Shown here: positions 7,710-16,138 of the stretch, one piece after another
How positions within the stretch are numbered: the stretch's first letter is position 1
How the letters are laid out: the number at the start of each line of letters is the position of its first letter
Assembly (NCBI GenBank): GCA_023457935.1
Contig: JAEXBA010000012.1
Span: forward strand, 1-51,042
DNA: 51,042 nucleotides
Direction: 5' to 3'
From: Bacteroidota bacterium
GTDB taxonomy: Bacteria > Bacteroidota > Bacteroidia > Flavobacteriales > Weeksellaceae
Notes under the pieces: model-generated
The model's input: only the letters and a program-made list of their open reading frames with translations
Told to the model about the DNA's origin: nothing
Database searches by the model: none
Translations under genes and position numbers: made by a program

Positions 7710-9383
7710 ATGAATTATTTTCTTACCTATACGGTGTATGTGCTGATTTTGTCTGTCTTGATGGGGCTTTCCACATGGAAGCTCTTCAAAAAGATGGGTC
7801 ACAATCCGCTTTTCGCATTTATACCGTTTTACAATTACTACATCATTCAGCAAGAAACCAATCATCCGAAATGGTGGGTAGCGATGGCTTATCTTCCGAT
7901 TGTCGGTCCGATTATGATGACGGTTTTTCATCTTTTTCTGATGAAGAAATTCGGGAAGAGCCTTATTCAGCATAAACTTCTGACGGTTTTTCTGCCTTTC
8001 ATTTATATGGCAGTTGTAAACTATTCAAAAGACGCGGAAGTTGAAGAGGAAGAAAGTGAACTGTATTTAACTGAAGAAGAAAAGAAAGCAAAGAAGAAAG
8101 ATTCCTTTATTGGTTCCATTACTTTTGCGGTGGTTTTTGCAACTATTATTCACGTGTTTATGGCTCAGCCTTTCGGAATTCCTACCGGTTCAATGGAAAG
8201 ATCGCTGATGGTAGGCGATTTTCTTTTTGTAAACAAACTGAATTACGGTTTCCGTATGCCGATGCGTCCGCTTGCAATTCCTTTTTTACAGGGAACCATC
8301 ATGGATACCGGTGATAAAGGAAACCCGAAAGACGATCTAAAATCCTATGTAGATGCTGTAGAACTGCCTTATTTCAGATTTCCGGGATGGGAAAAGCCTG
8401 AGACAAACGATATCGTAGTGTTCAACTATCCGCAGGATTCCGTGCATACGGCAATCGACAGAAAAGATCCTTACGTGAAGAGACTTGTTGCTGTTGGAGG
8501 TGACGTCGTGGAAATGCGTGCGGGAAAACTGTTCGTCAACGGTCAGCCTGAAAAGGTAATGGGCGATGCCGAAGTGCAGCACAACTATATTCTTCAGACC
8601 AGTTCGGAGATAGACATCAACGGTCTGATGGAAACATACGGCGCGCTGAATGTAAATAATATCGACCCAGGCGTTCTTCAGCACGAATCTTTGGTACAGT
8701 ATAAGCTGGATCCGAAATATGTAACGTACATCATTCAGGTTACCGAAAAGATTGCCAACGATCTGAAAAATCTGCCGGAATTTATTTCTATTCAGGAAGA
8801 CGTTCAGCAGCAGGGAATTCCGAAGATTACGTATTTTGACCAGAACAAGACACGTGTTTTCATTCCGTATTCAATCTTTCCATATACAAGCAAATGGAAC
8901 GAAGACTGGTACGGGCCGCTGCGCATTCCGAAGAAAGGCGATGTAATTAACCTGACACAGGAAAATATGCCGCTTTACCACAAACTGATTTCCGAGTACG
9001 AAGGAAACGATTTCAGTGAAGGCAACGGAAACTTCCTCATCAACGGACAGCCGGCAAAAACCTATACGGTGAAATACGATTATTACTTTATGATGGGTGA
9101 TAACCGCGACGGCTCTCTGGATGCCAGGTTTTTCGGTTTCGTTCCGGAAACGCACATTGTTGGAAAACCGATGTTCACCTGGATGAGTCTTCAGGGAATT
9201 TTTGCAGATCAGACGTCTGATTATCAGGCGCCGTTTAAAGTTCGCTGGGACAGAATGTTTAAAGGAACCAATACCGGCGATCCGGACAAAACCTCTTACT
9301 GGTGGGTAGCCGCCGCGATTCTGATTCTGTTTTTCGGTTGGGAGTATTTTGCAAAACTCTTCAAAAAGAAAGATCAGGAATAA
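7710..9383 (+). CDS. lepB: Signal peptidase I (large Bacteroidetes form)
   Basis: 557 aa, about twice the size of E. coli-like enzymes but normal for Flavobacteria. Residues 1-105 carry several hydrophobic segments (about 3-22, 56-76, 88-104), a charged linker follows (105-130), then another membrane segment (about 133-152). Catalytic Ser161 lies in PTGSMERSLMVGD and the general-base Lys257 in YVKRLVAVGGD. Box E is GDNRDGSLDARFFG near 463. A final hydrophobic helix (about 530-548) precedes a basic tail. The ~200-residue stretch between Lys257 and box E is an insertion relative to short enzymes. It cleaves Sec/Tat signal peptides at the periplasmic face. Confidence 0.94.
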   Translation: MNYFLTYTVYVLILSVLMGLSTWKLFKKMGHNPLFAFIPFYNYYIIQQETNHPKWWVAMAYLPIVGPIMMTVFHLFLMKKFGKSLIQHKLLTVFLPFIYMAVVNYSKDAEVEEEESELYLTEEEKKAKKKDSFIGSITFAVVFATIIHVFMAQPFGIPTGSMERSLMVGDFLFVNKLNYGFRMPMRPLAIPFLQGTIMDTGDKGNPKDDLKSYVDAVELPYFRFPGWEKPETNDIVVFNYPQDSVHTAIDRKDPYVKRLVAVGGDVVEMRAGKLFVNGQPEKVMGDAEVQHNYILQTSSEIDINGLMETYGALNVNNIDPGVLQHESLVQYKLDPKYVTYIIQVTEKIANDLKNLPEFISIQEDVQQQGIPKITYFDQNKTRVFIPYSIFPYTSKWNEDWYGPLRIPKKGDVINLTQENMPLYHKLISEYEGNDFSEGNGNFLINGQPAKTYTVKYDYYFMMGDNRDGSLDARFFGFVPETHIVGKPMFTWMSLQGIFADQTSDYQAPFKVRWDRMFKGTNTGDPDKTSYWWVAAAILILFFGWEYFAKLFKKKDQE

Positions 9384-9394
9384 AAAATTAAACA

Positions 9395-9423
9395 GAAAGT
9401 GGCAGAAGTGTCACTTTCGTTTT
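9395..9423 (+). terminator. Possible terminator after lepB
   Basis: GAAAGTG (9395-9401) and CACTTTC (9412-9418) pair, followed by G and five Ts. It is of moderate strength and may let transcription continue into the next gene 13 nt downstream. Confidence 0.5.
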
Positions 9424-9435
9424 TATTATATCATT

Positions 9436-10044
9436 ATGAACACAATTTTACTTCCGGTATTCTATCTGCCGCCCATCAGCTGGTTTGCTGAGTTTCTTGA
9501 TGAACATACGGATGTCCGATTGGAAAAGGCCGAAAATCTTCCTAAGCAAACCTACCGCAACAGAGCCAATATTTACGGAGCCAACGGAAAACTCAGTCTG
9601 ATTATTCCAATAAAGCACAACGGCAAAAGAGTGATGCGCGACATTGAAATTTCTTACGCTGAAGACTGGCAGGGCCTTCACTGGAAATCCATTAAAACCG
9701 CTTATCAGAGTTCGCCTTATTTTGAGTTTTATGAAGACCGTCTGGTTGCCATCTATTCCACCAAAGAAAAATTCCTTCTTGATTTTAATCTGAAAGCACT
9801 TGATATTGTTTTGAATATTCTGAAAGTAGAAAAGGCATATTCTTTGAATAATGAGTATGTCGCAGAGCCGGAAGGAAAAGATTTCAGGAGTTTTTTCTCG
9901 GCTAAAAAAGATTCTGATAGTATGCTTGAACCTTATTATCAGACTTTTTCAGACAAAATGGGTTTCATAGCAGATCTGTCAGTTTTGGATCTTATCTGTA
10001 ACAAAGGCCCTGAAAGTTTGACTTATATTAAAAATGTTAAATAA
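9436..10044 (+). CDS. WbqC-like family protein
   Basis: 202 aa from the ATG at 9436. The open frame extends further upstream, but those codons overlap lepB and the hairpin after it, and family members begin with a hydrophobic strand like ILLPVFYLPPISWFAEF. Further blocks are TYRNRANIYGANGKLSLIIPI and WKSIKTAYQSSPYFEFY, typical of the WbqC family. Some members are linked to O-antigen or sugar-nucleotide pathways, but the reaction is not established. It has no signal peptide. Its 9-nt distance to the following subtilase suggests a shared transcript. Confidence 0.85.
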   Translation: MNTILLPVFYLPPISWFAEFLDEHTDVRLEKAENLPKQTYRNRANIYGANGKLSLIIPIKHNGKRVMRDIEISYAEDWQGLHWKSIKTAYQSSPYFEFYEDRLVAIYSTKEKFLLDFNLKALDIVLNILKVEKAYSLNNEYVAEPEGKDFRSFFSAKKDSDSMLEPYYQTFSDKMGFIADLSVLDLICNKGPESLTYIKNVK

Positions 10045-10053
10045 TTTATATCA

Positions 10054-11754
10054 ATGAAAAAAATATTTATTGCTGCATCGTTTATGCTCGGTCTGAGTTT
10101 CTCATTCGGTCAGCAGGCAACTGCAGATCCAATGCAGGACAAAGATCTGATGACTTGGTATCACAAGGATTTTTCTTCAACAGGAGTTTACGGTGTTAAC
10201 ACTCAGAATGCTTATAAATATCTGGAATCAAAAGGGTTGAAACCGAGAACAGTTGTTGTAGGAGTTTTGGACAGCGGTGTTGAGGTGGACCATCCGGGTT
10301 TGATCAAGAATATGTGGAAAAACCCTAATGAAGTGCCAGGCAACGGTAAAGATGACGACGGAAACGGTTACGTTGATGATATCCACGGGTGGAATTTTAT
10401 AGGTGGTAAAAACGGCGACATCGATGTAGATAATATGGAGGTGACCAGAGTCGTAAAAATGTATAAGCCAATTTTTGAAGGTGAAAACAGTACAGCAAAC
10501 AAGGCCAACCAGTCCAAAATGCCTTCGGAGTTCGAAATGTACATGAAGTCCAAGGAAATTTTCAATAAAAAAAGCATGGAAGCAAGGCAGCAGTATCAGT
10601 CTATTAAGATGATGCAGCAGCTTATTCCGACAATGGTTTCCTTACTGAACGGTAAGAATTTTACTGAAGAAACAGTAGCGGCCATCAAACCTACTACTCA
10701 GCAGGAAGCGATTTCTGCACAGGTTATGGGGAATCTGGTACAGGATCCAATGGCGGTTGGAAAAAATTCTGCGGATTTCAAAAAATATATCGAAGAAGAA
10801 CTGAAAACATACGTAGATCATTTCGGTACTCAGGCCGAAAAACAGTACAACCTTGATTTTGATCCACGTGCAAGCATTGTTGGTGATAAATACGATGACT
10901 ACAGTGAAAAAGGATACGGGAACAATCATTACGAAGGTCCTGATGCCGGACACGGAACGCACGTTGCCGGAATTATTGCGGGATTGCCAAACGGAAAGGA
11001 AACTCAGTACGGTGTAGCTTCCAAAGTAGCTAAGATCATGACTGTAAGAACAGTTCCTAACGGTGATGAGAGAGATAAGGATGTTGCAAACGCAATCCGC
11101 TACGCAGTGGATAACGGCGCAAAAATCCTTAATATGAGTTTTGGTAAACCTGTTTCTCCGGGAAAACAGCATGTTTGGGATGCCTTTAAATATGCACAGG
11201 ATAAAGGAGTTCTTTTGGTGAAAGCCGCAGGTAACGAAAACGAAGATGTTGCTGAGCATGTTGCCTATCCAACCAATTATAAACAGGTTTCTGATGAGAA
11301 GCCGTTCGTGAACAACGTTATCGTCGTAGGTGCGAGCACAAAAGATCCTGAGTTCCTTCGTGCAGATTTCTCAAATTTCAACGGTAAGATGGTTGACGTT
11401 TTCGCTCCGGGTCAGGAAATCTATTCCGCTGTGCCGGATGCGAAATACAAATATGAGCAGGGAACATCGATGGCTTCACCGGTAGTGGCGGGAGCGGCTG
11501 CGGTTCTTCTGGCTTATATGCCGAATCTTACGCCTGCACAGATTATCGAATCGCTGGTAGCAACTTCCAATAAATCAAGCGTTAATGCAATGCTTCCAAC
11601 CAACATCAACAACCGCTTTGACCTGATTTCCCGTTCCGGTGGTGTTATTGATGTGAGAAAAGCGGCAGAATACGCATTTACCAACTTTTACAAAGCTTCG
11701 CCTGCAAAAAAAGTAGTGAAGAAACCAGCGAAGAAAGTTGTAAAAAAGAAATAA
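10054..11754 (+). CDS. Secreted S8 family serine peptidase with large insertion
   Basis: 566 aa with a signal peptide (about 1-20, ending SFGQQ). Triad: Asp73 in GVLDSGVE, His300 in GHGTHVAG, Ser472 in GTSMASPVVAG; oxyanion Asn394 in AAGNENED. About 225 residues separate Asp and His, far more than the ~30 of subtilisin. The insert (about 95-290) is predicted largely helical and holds a DDDGNGYVDD segment that looks like a calcium site. The protein ends with a lysine-rich tail (AKKVVKKPAKKVVKKK) instead of a T9SS sorting domain, so it is probably periplasmic or held at the envelope by charge. The substrate is unknown. Confidence 0.92.
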   Translation: MKKIFIAASFMLGLSFSFGQQATADPMQDKDLMTWYHKDFSSTGVYGVNTQNAYKYLESKGLKPRTVVVGVLDSGVEVDHPGLIKNMWKNPNEVPGNGKDDDGNGYVDDIHGWNFIGGKNGDIDVDNMEVTRVVKMYKPIFEGENSTANKANQSKMPSEFEMYMKSKEIFNKKSMEARQQYQSIKMMQQLIPTMVSLLNGKNFTEETVAAIKPTTQQEAISAQVMGNLVQDPMAVGKNSADFKKYIEEELKTYVDHFGTQAEKQYNLDFDPRASIVGDKYDDYSEKGYGNNHYEGPDAGHGTHVAGIIAGLPNGKETQYGVASKVAKIMTVRTVPNGDERDKDVANAIRYAVDNGAKILNMSFGKPVSPGKQHVWDAFKYAQDKGVLLVKAAGNENEDVAEHVAYPTNYKQVSDEKPFVNNVIVVGASTKDPEFLRADFSNFNGKMVDVFAPGQEIYSAVPDAKYKYEQGTSMASPVVAGAAAVLLAYMPNLTPAQIIESLVATSNKSSVNAMLPTNINNRFDLISRSGGVIDVRKAAEYAFTNFYKASPAKKVVKKPAKKVVKKK

Positions 11755-11783
11755 TAAACAGAAATCATATAATTTTTTTTAAT

Positions 11784-11809
11784 AATGCCCGCTTTGGTGG
11801 GCATTTTTT
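11784..11809 (+). terminator. Terminator after secreted subtilase
   Basis: AATGCCC (11784-11790) and GGGCATT (11799-11805) form a 7-bp stem with an 8-nt loop, followed by Ts to 11809. Confidence 0.8.
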
Positions 11810-11869
11810 CGTTTAATATGGGGTTTTGGCACGTTTTTTCAATTATCTGTCACATCAAATAAATAAGCA

Positions 11870-12349
11870 ATGAAAAATTTATTATTCACTGGAATTGTTG
11901 GTGCTGCATTGGCGGTTTCCTGTTCCACAGCAAAAACTGCTCAGTCCAACAGAGCAGAATTTCTAAAAATGAAAGGCGACTGGGAAATTACCAGTATTGA
12001 TTATGACAAAGGTTTCAGAATAAAGCCTTTTGATGAAGGAGCAGATGCCCAGTGTTTCGTAGGAAGCCACTGGAGACTTATTCCGAATAATTATACAGGT
12101 GCTTATACACTGAACGGCGGCGGAAGCTGCCCATCGAAAATTCAGCCTATTAAATTTGAAGTTCTGGACGGAAATACTTTCCAGTTCAAAAAAATTCTTG
12201 AAGGTCAGAAACCAAAACAGAACGAAACCGGCTATACGATGACTTTGGTGAACCAGGCTACAGACCAGTTTTCGCTGCAGCAGAACGTACAGTTTGAAGG
12301 GCAGACGATTCCCGTAATTTATAATTTCCAGAGAACTGCAGTAAAATAA
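11870..12349 (+). CDS. Lipocalin-like lipoprotein
   Basis: 159 aa. A lipoprotein signal (LAVSC, Cys18) targets it to the envelope. The mature part starts with a Gly-x-Trp element, KGDWEITSIDYD, and contains alternating beta-strand-like segments (SHWRLIPNN, YTLNGGG, IKFEVLDGNTFQF, YTMTLVNQ, VIYNFQRT), the pattern of the Bacteroidetes lipocalin-like family. One Cys pair (about 64 and 87) may form a disulfide. The ligand is unknown. It lies 19 nt before an OmpA-type lipoprotein gene, likely in one transcript. Confidence 0.78.
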   Translation: MKNLLFTGIVGAALAVSCSTAKTAQSNRAEFLKMKGDWEITSIDYDKGFRIKPFDEGADAQCFVGSHWRLIPNNYTGAYTLNGGGSCPSKIQPIKFEVLDGNTFQFKKILEGQKPKQNETGYTMTLVNQATDQFSLQQNVQFEGQTIPVIYNFQRTAVK

Positions 12350-12368
12350 TAATATTAAAATCAACAAG

Positions 12369-13058
12369 ATGAATATCAGAAAAACATATATCGGAGCAAT
12401 GTTTATTTCAGCGGGACTTTTACTGTCTAGCTGTGAAACAATTCAGAATTCAAATCACCAGCAGAGAGGTACTGTAGTAGGTACGGCTGCGGGAGCAGTA
12501 TTGGGTGGCGTTTTGGGTAATAATGTAGGTAAAGGTGGAAACGCACCTGCAGGAGCAGTTTTGGGCGGAATTATCGGTGGAGTTGCCGGTAATGTTATCG
12601 GTTCCAAAATGGATAAGCAGGCTAAAGAAATCAAGCAGACATTACCTGGCGCTGAAGTGGAACGAGTAGGTGAAGGTATCAAGGTTACTTTGCCTGAAAG
12701 TATGGTGAACTTTGGTTTTGATTCTTCAGAACTTACATCTTTCGCAAAAACAAACCTGGATAAACTTTCAGAAGTTCTGAGAAACAACCCGGATACCAAT
12801 ATCAATATTTACGGACATACCGACAGCAAAGGTACAGATGCTTACAACGAAGCACTTTCAGACAGAAGAGCTGCCGCGGTGAAAAACTATCTTATTTCCC
12901 AGGGCGTTGCTGCCAGCAGAATGTTTACAATGGGTATGGGAGAAGCTGAACCGGTAGCAACCAATGATACCGACGCAGGAAGAGCACAGAACAGAAGAGT
13001 GGAGTTTGCCATTACCGCAAACGAGGAAATGATTCAGGATGCTCAGCAGGGACAATAA
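12369..13058 (+). CDS. OmpA family lipoprotein with glycine-zipper
   Basis: 229 aa. Lipobox LLSSC (Cys22). Residues about 34-78 form a glycine-zipper (GTAAGAVLGGVLGNN and GGIIGGVAGNVIG), likely membrane-embedded. The C-terminal OmpA peptidoglycan-binding domain (about 100-218) shows NFGFDSSELTSFAKTNLDKL, YGHTDSKGTDAYNEALSDRR with the diaminopimelate-binding Asp and Arg, and AQNRRVEFAI. It would tie the outer membrane to peptidoglycan. A strong UUCG-loop terminator follows. Confidence 0.92.
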   Translation: MNIRKTYIGAMFISAGLLLSSCETIQNSNHQQRGTVVGTAAGAVLGGVLGNNVGKGGNAPAGAVLGGIIGGVAGNVIGSKMDKQAKEIKQTLPGAEVERVGEGIKVTLPESMVNFGFDSSELTSFAKTNLDKLSEVLRNNPDTNINIYGHTDSKGTDAYNEALSDRRAAAVKNYLISQGVAASRMFTMGMGEAEPVATNDTDAGRAQNRRVEFAITANEEMIQDAQQGQ

Positions 13059-13088
13059 TCCAATCCTTTTCAAATAAATATTTTCAGT

Positions 13089-13110
13089 AAACCGCTTCGG
13101 CGGTTTTTTT
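13089..13110 (+). terminator. Terminator with UUCG tetraloop
   Basis: AAACCGC - TTCG - GCGGTTT followed by four more Ts. It ends the lipocalin/OmpA transcript. Confidence 0.9.
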
Positions 13111-13143
13111 GTTTTTCGCCAGTCAATTCCCGATATATTTACG

Positions 13144-13151
13144 TATTTTTG
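13144..13151 (+). promoter_or_regulatory. Putative -7 element of the polyprenyl-phospho-pentose cluster
   Basis: TATTTTTG fits TAnnTTTG, 20 nt before the ATG at 13172. It follows directly on a terminator, so the four genes 13172-16726 probably form their own operon. Confidence 0.6.
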
Positions 13152-13171
13152 CCTCTGATTCTTAAGCATAA

Positions 13172-14065
13172 ATGACGAAATATCTGAAGCTTCTTCGAGT
13201 TGAACAGTGGGTGAAAAATTTCTTTGTTTTTCTGCCTCTTTTTTTCTCCGGAAATATTCTCAATCAAAGTCTCTTTCTGCAAAGTGTTTTCGCTTTTGTG
13301 GTATTCTCACTGGCGGCGAGCTGTATCTACATCATTAACGATTATTCGGATATCGAGTCGGACCGGAAGCATCCCGAAAAAAGAAAACGTCCGCTGGCCT
13401 CCGGCGCAATTTCCAAAACCACGGCACTTTTTGTCTTCGCTTTACTGATTCTCACCAATGTCGCTCTGATTTATTTTGGCGGCAATTACTTCGGTCATAA
13501 TCTCTGGAAGTTCGGCGTCATCATTCTATTTTATTTTGTGATGAATGTTGCGTATACCTTCAGGCTTAAACATGTCGCAATCATTGATGTTACGATTATT
13601 TCGGTCGGTTTTGTACTCCGGGTTCTTGCAGGCGGTTACGCAACAGGTATTCCTATTTCGCAGTGGGCAATACTGCTTACGTTTGTCCTGGCGCTGGTAC
13701 TGGCATTGGGAAAAAGACGAGGAGAACTCATCAATGCACAGATTACTGGAAAAACACGCCGTGCCCTGGACGGTTACAATGTTCAGTTTGCAGACATTGC
13801 ACTTTCAATATCAGTTACCCTTGCAATTATTTCGTATCTGATGTTTACGGTTCAGCCGGAAGTTCAGGATAAATTCGGAAGAAAGGTTTTTTATACATTC
13901 ATTTTTGTGGTTTTTGCATTCCTGAGGTATCTTCAGCAGACGCTGGTGTACAATAAAACGGAATCTCCAACTAAAATTATTTATAAAGACCGCTACATAC
14001 AGGTAACGGTAGTAATGTGGATTGCGGCATTCCTGCTGTTGATTTACGACAGCCAATTACGATGA
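13172..14065 (+). CDS. UbiA-family prenyltransferase, DPPR-synthase-like
   Basis: 297 aa, about eight or nine membrane helices. The first Asp-rich motif NDYSDIESD (56-64) is followed by RKHPEKRKRPLASG (65-78), characteristic of the UbiA branch that transfers 5-phosphoribose from PRPP to polyprenyl phosphate (mycobacterial Rv3806c, decaprenyl-phosphate phosphoribosyltransferase) rather than quinone or heme enzymes. A second charged loop LGKRRGEL lies near 176-183. The next three genes supply the activities expected after this step, which supports the call. It overlaps no gene; the DprE1-like gene starts 3 nt after its stop. Confidence 0.85.
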   Translation: MTKYLKLLRVEQWVKNFFVFLPLFFSGNILNQSLFLQSVFAFVVFSLAASCIYIINDYSDIESDRKHPEKRKRPLASGAISKTTALFVFALLILTNVALIYFGGNYFGHNLWKFGVIILFYFVMNVAYTFRLKHVAIIDVTIISVGFVLRVLAGGYATGIPISQWAILLTFVLALVLALGKRRGELINAQITGKTRRALDGYNVQFADIALSISVTLAIISYLMFTVQPEVQDKFGRKVFYTFIFVVFAFLRYLQQTLVYNKTESPTKIIYKDRYIQVTVVMWIAAFLLLIYDSQLR

Positions 14066-14068
14066 AAA

Positions 14069-15382
14069 ATGAAGGCTAATTTCAAACAGAAAATTACGAA
14101 CTGGGGAAACTTTCCTGTTGTTGAAAAGGAAATGAAATCCGAAGATTCTCTGAAAAGAATCAGGGATTTCGTCCGCTCCAGAAATGAGCTCGTGGCCCGC
14201 GGAAACGGCCGCTGCTATGGCGACGCTTCTTTGGCTGAGAGTGTTTTTTCAACCAAAAGACTGAATAAATTCATCAGTTTCGACCGCCTGAACGGAGAAA
14301 TTGAATGCGAGTCCGGTGTTCTGCTTTCTGAGATTCTTGAGGTGATTGTGCCGCAGGGTTACTTCCTGTATGTTACGCCGGGAACAAAATATATTACGGT
14401 TGGTGGCGCAATTGCTTCCGATGTACACGGTAAAAATCACCACGCTGAAGGCTGTTTTTCGGACTATGTTACAGAGTTTGCACTCATGAACGAGCATGGC
14501 GAAGTGTTGAACTGTTCTCGTACAGAAAACTCAGAAAAATTCTGGGCTACGGTAGGTGGAATGGGACTTACAGGAATCATTCTTTCAGCAAAGTTCAAAC
14601 TGAAGAATATCGAGACCGCGTATATCCGCCAGGAAAGTATTAAGGCAGATAATCTTGATGAAATCTTTAAACTTTTTGATGAAAGCGAAAGCTGGACGTA
14701 TAATGTTGCCTGGATCGACTGTCTGCAGAAAGGTGAGAATCTGGGCCGCTCACTGATGATGCGCGGTGAGCATGCTTTCCGTCATGAAATCCCTGCTAAA
14801 CTGGCCGGAAGTCCTTTACGGCTCAATAAAAAACCGCTGTTTACAGTTCCTTTCTTTTTTCCGGAATTTGTTCTTAACGCACTTACCGTCCGAATTTTCA
14901 ATATGCTTTATTATGCAAAACAGAACCGGAAGGAAGTGAAAAATATTGTGGATTACGAAACTTTTTTCTACCCGCTGGATATCGTGAACGAATGGAATAA
15001 AATCTACGGAAAGAAAGGGTTTATACAATACCAGATGGTTATTCCGAAGGAAAACGGTAAAGAAGGAATGAGACGGATTCTGAAAACCATCGCGGAAAGC
15101 GGCAACGGTTCCTTCCTGGCAGTCCTCAAACTCTTCGGGAGGAACAATCCGGAAGCGTATAATTCCTTTCCGGTAGAAGGCTATACGCTGGCGCTTGATT
15201 TCAAAGTGAATGACCGGCTTCCAAAACTCGTTGATCAGCTGGATGCGATAGTAGAAGAATTCGGCGGTCGCATTTATCTTACCAAAGACAGTATGAGCAG
15301 ACCCTCCATCACCAATTACCTGAAGAATGTAAGCAGCTCCAAGTTTGTTTCGCTTCAGCATAAAAGAATAATCAGTAAATAA
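14069..15382 (+). CDS. FAD-dependent oxidase, DprE1-like (polyprenyl-phosphoribose 2'-epimerase subunit)
   Basis: 437 aa. VAO/PCMH-type FAD domain: ARGNGRCYGDAS (about 42-53) is the pyrophosphate loop, and VGGAIASDVHGKNHH (about 111-125) matches the DprE1 block that holds the flavin and active-site His. The C-terminal substrate domain has ALDFKV (375-380) and YLTKDS, with Lys406 aligning by eye with the essential Lys418 of M. tuberculosis DprE1. The residue aligned with the benzothiazinone target Cys387 is Ala375. The family oxidises polyprenyl-phosphoribose to the 2-keto form. Neighbouring SDR and UbiA genes match the mycobacterial pathway order. The C-terminus is somewhat shorter. Confidence 0.87.
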   Translation: MKANFKQKITNWGNFPVVEKEMKSEDSLKRIRDFVRSRNELVARGNGRCYGDASLAESVFSTKRLNKFISFDRLNGEIECESGVLLSEILEVIVPQGYFLYVTPGTKYITVGGAIASDVHGKNHHAEGCFSDYVTEFALMNEHGEVLNCSRTENSEKFWATVGGMGLTGIILSAKFKLKNIETAYIRQESIKADNLDEIFKLFDESESWTYNVAWIDCLQKGENLGRSLMMRGEHAFRHEIPAKLAGSPLRLNKKPLFTVPFFFPEFVLNALTVRIFNMLYYAKQNRKEVKNIVDYETFFYPLDIVNEWNKIYGKKGFIQYQMVIPKENGKEGMRRILKTIAESGNGSFLAVLKLFGRNNPEAYNSFPVEGYTLALDFKVNDRLPKLVDQLDAIVEEFGGRIYLTKDSMSRPSITNYLKNVSSSKFVSLQHKRIISK

Positions 15383-15394
15383 TAAATCTTGTAG

Positions 15395-16120
15395 ATGATA
15401 GTTCTGGGAAGTAATTCAGAAGTTGCGCAGGCGTTTGTGGAAAAGGTTCTTTCTGAAGGGGAAAAATTCGAAAAGATTTATCTCATCACGTCCAATCCGG
15501 AAACCACAGAAAAGTTTGCAAAACATATCGACGTTAAATATTTGCAGAATTCAGAAATTATAACGCTGGATTTACTGAAAGATCAGGATTTTACGAAATT
15601 GGGTCACGCAGAGTCCAGTCTGCTTTTCTGTGCCACAGGTTTTCTTGGCGAAGGAACAGATGAAGGTCTGTACGATATTGAAAATACAAAAACCATTATT
15701 GATATCAATTACGCTAAGCTTGTGCCGGTAATCAGTCATTTTGCTGAGAAAATGGAACGGAGACGCTCGGGCACCATTATCGGACTTTCCTCAGTTGCGG
15801 GCGACAGAGGCAGGCAGAGCAATTTTATTTACGGCAGTTCAAAAGCGGCATTTACCGCCTATCTGAGCGGACTCCGGAATTATCTTTTTGATAAACGCGT
15901 TCATGTGATGACAGTTAAGCCCGGATTCATGGCTACAAAAATGACAGAAGGTCTTCCGCTGAATCCGAAGCTCACTACTACGCCAAAACAGGCTGCTGCC
16001 CACATTTACAGGGCGTATAAACAGAAAAAAGATGTGGTGTATGTGCTTCCGGTATGGTGGTTCATCATGCTGATCATCAGAAATATACCCGAATTTGTTT
16101 TTAAGAAATTAAAACTGTAA
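15395..16120 (+). CDS. Short-chain dehydrogenase, DprE2-like
   Basis: 241 aa. An N-terminal Rossmann start MIVLGSNSEVAQAF has the nucleotide-binding Gly/Ser turn. The catalytic Ser lies in IGLSSVAGDRGR, and Tyr-x3-Lys in YGSSKAA. The C-terminus has a hydrophobic segment (about 218-232), as in DprE2 proteins that sit at the membrane. DprE2 reduces the 2-keto intermediate made by DprE1 to polyprenyl-phospho-arabinose. It lies 12 nt after the DprE1-like gene and 18 nt before a HAD phosphatase. The function is inferred from gene order and the SDR motifs. Confidence 0.83.
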   Translation: MIVLGSNSEVAQAFVEKVLSEGEKFEKIYLITSNPETTEKFAKHIDVKYLQNSEIITLDLLKDQDFTKLGHAESSLLFCATGFLGEGTDEGLYDIENTKTIIDINYAKLVPVISHFAEKMERRRSGTIIGLSSVAGDRGRQSNFIYGSSKAAFTAYLSGLRNYLFDKRVHVMTVKPGFMATKMTEGLPLNPKLTTTPKQAAAHIYRAYKQKKDVVYVLPVWWFIMLIIRNIPEFVFKKLKL

Positions 16121-16138
16121 ATTTTCCGTTATACTGAG

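Noticed and set aside
9349..9435. Upstream extension of the WbqC-like gene.
   Set aside because: The extra codons overlap the end of lepB and a hairpin; the family N-terminus begins at 9436.
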